Assembly (NCBI GenBank): GCA_013695245.1
Contig: JACDAW010000360.1
Coordinates: 1-8,451 of the forward strand
DNA: 8,451 bases
Direction of reading: 5' to 3'
DNA from: Pyrinomonadaceae bacterium
Lineage (GTDB): Bacteria > Acidobacteriota > Blastocatellia > Pyrinomonadales > Pyrinomonadaceae
A program made the translations under genes and the position numbers. Within the stretch, counting starts at the first letter, position 1; every line of letters starts with the position of its first letter. The notes beneath the pieces were generated by a model. It made no database searches, was not told the DNA's origin, and saw only the letters and a program-made list of their open reading frames with translations. Positions 6,062 to 8,451 of this stretch are shown piece after piece.

Positions 6062-6097
6062 GCCACTCTGCGATGCGGCGGAACGCAACAGCGTGGC
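6062..6097 (-). other. Stem-loop in the tat operon leader
   Basis: Three stacked helices pair GCCAC/GTGGC (6062-6066 with 6093-6097), CTG/CAG (6068-6070 with 6089-6091) and TGCG/CGCA (6074-6077 with 6084-6087), separated by small internal loops. It would lie in the roughly 130-nt 5' leader predicted for the tat mRNA. I do not recognise it as a known riboswitch. Confidence 0.35.
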
Positions 6098-6132
6098 TTG
6101 AAAGTCACGAATCTCAAACGTTGGCACTTAAG

Positions 6133-6138
6133 ATTATA
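6133..6138 (-). promoter_or_regulatory. TATAAT -10 box upstream of the tat operon
   Basis: A perfect TATAAT on the minus strand (ATTATA on plus) would start transcription near 6126, with a leader of about 130 nt before tatA. The region 15-18 bp upstream is GC-rich (CGCGCT, GCGCTT) with no good -35 match, so an activator or another sigma factor may be involved. Confidence 0.42.
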
Positions 6139-6155
6139 CGCCTTCTCATCATGAA

Positions 6156-6173
6156 AGCGCGCGAAAGCGCGTT
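6156..6173 (-). terminator. Candidate terminator of the VOC gene
   Basis: CGCGC (6158-6162) pairs with GCGCG (6167-6171) around a 4-base loop (GAAA on plus). The stem extends by one wobble pair and one A-T pair to 6156-6173. It lies 11 bp past the VOC stop, and the minus-strand tail is only TTTCATG. It separates the VOC gene from the tat promoter. Confidence 0.4.
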
Positions 6174-6184
6174 ACGAGAAAGAG

Positions 6185-6577
6185 TTATCCGTCGCCATCC
6201 GACCCCTTCGCAAGGCGCTCGTGAAACTCCGGCGGATAATAGATGAGTTCGACAACATCACCGCCAACGCCTTTCGTGTAAAACGACAGTGAAGCATCAC
6301 GGTGTTCTTTGACCGGATGCTTTTCGCGCTGCGCGGCTTCTTCCAAAGCGGCGCGCGATTCGACGCGAAGTCCAAGATGCGGCGGATGCTTCGAGCCTGC
6401 GGGCAGAAGCGCGATGCCGAAGCCCGCACGGTCGCGCAACATCGCCCAATCTTCATAAAGCGTTTCGACGCGAAAGCCCATTTGTTTGTAAGCCTCGACA
6501 TCGCGCCCTAAATCTTCCGAGTGGATAGCAATGTGATCTACCGCTCCCTCAAAGCGCGTCTCGTTCGATTCTTGCAT
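6185..6577 (-). CDS. VOC (glyoxalase/dioxygenase fold) family protein
   Basis: A 130-residue single-domain member of the vicinal oxygen chelate superfamily, whose members are metal-dependent isomerases, epimerases, dioxygenases or antibiotic-binding proteins. The two beta-alpha-beta-beta-beta halves are visible: VDHIAIHSEDLGRDVEAYKQMGFRV at 13-37 followed by strands WAMLRD and FGIALLP, then PPHLGLRVESRAALEEAAQR at 65-84 followed by LSFYTKG and DVVELIYYP. Candidate metal ligands are His15, His67 and Glu110; the usual acidic ligand closing the first half (around GIALLPA) is not evident. Chain length fits the family and it looks intact. The substrate cannot be assigned. GGAGA lies 7 nt upstream of the ATG, a good ribosome binding site. 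It is divergent from the btuF-like gene and separated from tatA by 191 bp. Confidence 0.88.
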   Translation of the reverse strand: MQESNETRFEGAVDHIAIHSEDLGRDVEAYKQMGFRVETLYEDWAMLRDRAGFGIALLPAGSKHPPHLGLRVESRAALEEAAQREKHPVKEHRDASLSFYTKGVGGDVVELIYYPPEFHERLAKGSDGDG

Positions 6578-6624
6578 TAAACAATCTCCATAAATAGATT
6601 ATAAACGAAGGTGGCCGTCAGCAT
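6577..6624 (-). CDS. Possible 15-aa upstream ORF overlapping the VOC start
   Basis: ATG at 6622-6624 opens a 15-codon frame (MLTATFVYNLFMEIV) whose TAA overlaps the VOC ATG in the arrangement TAATG. No ribosome binding site precedes it. It would be translated only from transcripts starting at the distal -10, which would begin almost on this ATG. It contains the proximal -10 box, so the frame may be coincidental. If real it would couple translation to the VOC gene. Confidence 0.18.
   Translation of the reverse strand: MLTATFVYNLFMEIV
6585..6589 (-). promoter_or_regulatory. Ribosome binding site of the VOC gene
   Basis: GGAGA on the minus strand (TCTCC on plus), 7 nt before the ATG at 6577. 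This is the clearest Shine-Dalgarno in the window and fixes the start. Confidence 0.7.
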
Positions 6625-6635
6625 TAAGGATTATA
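6598..6635 (-). promoter_or_regulatory. Two TATAAT -10 boxes upstream of the VOC gene
   Basis: Perfect TATAAT hexamers occur on the minus strand at 6598-6603 and 6630-6635, each followed by C. Their -35 regions are weak: TTCAAT 18 bp before the distal box and TTAATG 18 bp before the proximal one. The proximal box would give a leader of about 14 nt that still includes the GGAGA. The distal one would start at about 6623, next to a 15-codon ORF. Confidence 0.48.
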
Positions 6636-6816
6636 ACCGGAAGTAGCCCGCGCATTGAAACGAAGAACCGTCTTGTGCTGTTCCGCGTGAATTGATCTTC
6701 GCTCGCAGTGTGGAGTGAAAAGCATTCCAAAAATCACGTTCGTAAGCAGTAATGCGATCTCCGAATTTCATATTCGTGACATGATTTAAGAACAAAACAC
6801 GCTTATCTTAATTACG

Positions 6817-6845
6817 TTCACTTGAGCGCGCGCGGATGTTATAAA
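6817..6845 (+). promoter_or_regulatory. Candidate promoter for the btuF-like gene and ligase
   Basis: TTCACT (6817-6822, 4 of 6 matches) and TATAAA (6840-6845, 5 of 6) are separated by an ideal 17 bp. Transcription would start near 6852, giving a leader of about 48 nt. That leader is too short for a cobalamin riboswitch. Confidence 0.5.
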
Positions 6846-6899
6846 CGTTTCAATCAAAAGAAGAAGTAGTATCTTGATTTTACCCGCACCAGATCAGCT

Positions 6900-7847
6900 A
6901 TGACGAAACAAACGCTTCGCATCGTTTCACTTCTGCCTTCCGCAACCGAAATCGTTTGCGCCCTCGGACTTGAGGATGCACTTGTCGGCGTCACGCACGA
7001 ATGCGACTTCCCGCCTTCGGTCGCAAATCTCCCGCAACTCACCGCGAGTCGGATCACGCACGAGACGATGACGAGTCACGAGATTGACCGGGCAGTGCGC
7101 TCGCAACTCGATGGTCACGGCTCGATCTACGATTTAGACGAGCAGAAACTCTACGAACTCAAACCCAGTTTGATCCTTACGCAAGAGTTGTGCGATGTGT
7201 GCGCCGTCAGCTACAAAACCGTGAAGCAGGCGGCGCGCATCTTTGAACACGAAGTGCCCGTCGTCTCGCTTGAGCCGAACACGATTGCCGACATCTTCGC
7301 CAACATCCGCACGGTCGGCGAACTGACGGGAAAAGAGCGTGAAGCCGAAGCGGTAGTAAGCGATCTGACAATGCGCCTTGACGCGCTTGCGATACAACTC
7401 GCCGACGTGCGAAAGCGCCCGCGCACGCTCATGCTTGAATGGCTTGAGCCGCCGTTTGCGCCCGGACACTGGGTTCCCGAACAAGTCGCACTTGCCGGAG
7501 GCGACGCGAGTTTCGGCCGCGCCGGAGAGCCTTCAACGACGACAACCGCTGAAGAAATTCAAGCTTATAACCCGGAGATCGTCGTGCTTATTCCGTGCGG
7601 CTATTACAAGGAAGACATCTTGCGACAACTTCCCGCTTCGCATCTGCCCGCAGGCTTCGCTGATCTTGCTGCCGCGCGAAGCGAAAACGTGTGGGCGGTG
7701 GATGCAGCCTCTTATTTTAGTCGTCCGGGGCCGCGCGTTGTGCGCGGCACGGAGATTCTCGCTTCGATTCTGCACCCGGAAATTTTCGGCGCGCCTGATA
7801 AACGGGAAGCCGTGCGCGTGCCTGTCGAAATGATACGCTCGAAGTGA
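6900..7847 (+). CDS. Cobalamin-binding (BtuF-like) substrate-binding-fold protein without signal peptide
   Basis: Member of the BtuF/FhuD-type (TroA-like) periplasmic-binding-protein superfamily, in the subgroup usually named cobalamin-binding protein. The 315 residues open directly with the first strand, RIVSLLPSATEIVCALGLEDALVGVTHECDFPP at 7-39, followed by SRITH, the DLDEQKLYELKPSLILTQ segment at 78-95, LCDVCAV at 97-103 with Cys98 and Cys101, VVSLEPNTIADIFANIRTVGELTG at 121-144, a long linking helix at about 145-172, and the second lobe with EWLEPPFAPGHWVPEQVALAGG at 180-201 and NPEIVVLIPCGY at 224-235. No signal peptide or lipobox is visible and the conserved fold starts at residue 7, so it is probably cytoplasmic. 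No btuC/btuD neighbours are present. No good ribosome site precedes the ATG. Cobalamin binding is a family name, not demonstrated here. The ligase gene follows 35 bp later. Confidence 0.88.
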   Translation: MTKQTLRIVSLLPSATEIVCALGLEDALVGVTHECDFPPSVANLPQLTASRITHETMTSHEIDRAVRSQLDGHGSIYDLDEQKLYELKPSLILTQELCDVCAVSYKTVKQAARIFEHEVPVVSLEPNTIADIFANIRTVGELTGKEREAEAVVSDLTMRLDALAIQLADVRKRPRTLMLEWLEPPFAPGHWVPEQVALAGGDASFGRAGEPSTTTTAEEIQAYNPEIVVLIPCGYYKEDILRQLPASHLPAGFADLAAARSENVWAVDAASYFSRPGPRVVRGTEILASILHPEIFGAPDKREAVRVPVEMIRSK

Positions 7848-7882
7848 GTTTTATTATTTGTGGCGTGTAACGATACGTTTTC

Positions 7883-8451
7883 ATGGCGAAACAAAAAAAC
7901 ATTTCATCCCCCGCATCTGTAACAGAAACGGAAGCGACGCTGCAAAGCTTCGCTGAAATTGCCGAACGCGTTGCGGCGACAACAAAGAAGCTCGAAAAAG
8001 CCGCCCTGCTCGTGGCTTACTTCAATCAACTCTCGGACGCAGACCTCGCGCGCGCGGCGCGCTACTTCGCCGGACATCAATTTGCGATGCGCGATGCGCG
8101 CACAACGAACGTCGGCACAAGCGTGTTGCGCGCGGCTCTGAGTGAAGTGACGAATATTGATGTTGACGATCTGCGTCCCAAATATGTGCGGCTCGGCGAC
8201 GCGGGCGAAGTAGCTTACGAGGCGATCTGCGAAGCTGGGCGCGATCACCACAGTCCGCAACTCACGCTCGCTCGCACCGAATCTTTAGTCGAAGTTTTAA
8301 GTCAGACGCGCGGCACGAAGAACAAGCAGACGGCGCTCGAAGACGTTCTTAAAACCGCGACCGCGCTTGAAGCCAAGTATCTCGTCAAACTCCTCGTCGG
8401 TGATCTGCGGATCGGTTTAAAGGAAGGCTTGGTTGAAGACGCCATCGCGCG
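7883..8451 (+). CDS. ATP-dependent DNA ligase, N-terminal part (cut by window end)
   Basis: The frame is open from ATG 7883 to the edge: 189 codons plus two bases. An in-frame TAA at 7868 and no intervening start make this ATG the only sensible choice. The visible part is the helical DNA-binding domain of ATP-dependent ligases: FAEIAERVAATTKKLEKAALLVAYF at 23-47, DADLARAARYFAGHQFA at 52-68 and the highly conserved EAKYLVKLLVGDLRIGLKEGLVEDAIA at 163-189. Residues 1-20 are a polar leader. The nucleotidyltransferase domain with the KxDG lysine and the OB domain would lie beyond the window, so activity cannot be judged. The domain order suggests a LigB-type or archaeal-type enzyme that would act alongside the NAD-dependent LigA in repair. 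It lies 35 bp after the btuF-like gene on the same strand, probably one transcript. No clear Shine-Dalgarno is seen. Confidence 0.93.
   Translation, partial: MAKQKNISSPASVTETEATLQSFAEIAERVAATTKKLEKAALLVAYFNQLSDADLARAARYFAGHQFAMRDARTTNVGTSVLRAALSEVTNIDVDDLRPKYVRLGDAGEVAYEAICEAGRDHHSPQLTLARTESLVEVLSQTRGTKNKQTALEDVLKTATALEAKYLVKLLVGDLRIGLKEGLVEDAIA

Larger units (their letters stand above)
6578..6899. other. 322-bp divergent intergenic region
   Basis: This AT-richer spacer lies between the divergent VOC and btuF-like genes. It holds the VOC ribosome site and -10 boxes at its left end and the btuF-like promoter at 6817-6845. Between them I see only weak structure: CGAAT-TTCAT-ATTCG at 6762-6776, a 5-bp stem. 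I find no RNA gene, no conserved cobalamin riboswitch element and no ORF worth calling beyond the 15-codon one. Confidence 0.6.

Noticed and set aside
6733..6779. TCACG...CGTGA and GCATT...AATGC pairings in the divergent spacer
   Set aside because: Five-base arms at long distance overlap other pairings and are expected by chance.
6852..6879. AATCAA...TTGATT stem in the btuF-like leader
   Set aside because: Only six weak A-T-rich pairs with a 16-nt loop; not convincing.
6660..6899. Cobalamin riboswitch before the btuF-like gene
   Set aside because: No B12-box-like sequence or multi-helix core is visible, and the predicted leader is only about 48 nt.
1..8451. Defence system, prophage, insertion sequence or CRISPR array
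   Set aside because: No terminal repeats, transposase, integrase, spacer-repeat pattern or defence-type genes were seen. All eight clear genes belong to housekeeping or widespread families.

Overview
The window is ordinary chromosomal DNA. It is GC-rich in genes and visibly AT-richer in the spacers, and holds eight recognisable protein-coding genes with no mobile element, CRISPR array, rRNA or tRNA. A secreted GWxTD-domain protein, a TatC with a greatly enlarged first periplasmic loop, a signal-less cobalamin-binding-type protein and an ATP-dependent DNA ligase together suggest an environmental member of the Acidobacteriota, perhaps class Blastocatellia. That assignment is inference from gene content only.

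Layout. 1-194: spacer with a hairpin, a promoter for nadB, and a possible small ORF on the minus strand. 195-1790 (+): nadB, L-aspartate oxidase. 1859-2548 (+): nfi, endonuclease V, behind a spacer with a near-perfect hairpin. 2549-2593: a perfect 20-bp stem-loop acting as a two-way terminator between nfi and the convergent GWxTD gene, 2619-4238 (-). 4239-4511: a spacer crowded with inverted repeats that carries a strong minus-strand promoter. 4512-5579 and 5598-5993 (-): tatC and a tatA/tatB-type gene, transcribed tatA then tatC. 6185-6577 (-): a VOC (glyoxalase-fold) protein. 6578-6899: divergent promoter region. 6900-7847 (+): BtuF-like cobalamin-binding protein. 7883 to the window end (+): N-terminal third of an ATP-dependent DNA ligase, cut by the edge.

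Functional links are modest. The tat pair is a genuine operon that exports folded proteins. nfi and the DNA ligase are both repair genes but lie in different transcription units. nadB begins de novo NAD synthesis but has no nadA or nadC beside it here. The btuF-like gene and ligase are 35 bp apart and may be co-transcribed without an obvious shared role.

I found no clear new multi-gene system. The points most worth a second look are the TatC loop insertion with an internal VIP-x-G repeat, the signal-less BtuF-like protein with a CxxC, recurring TATAATC boxes before minus-strand genes, and two small-ORF candidates.
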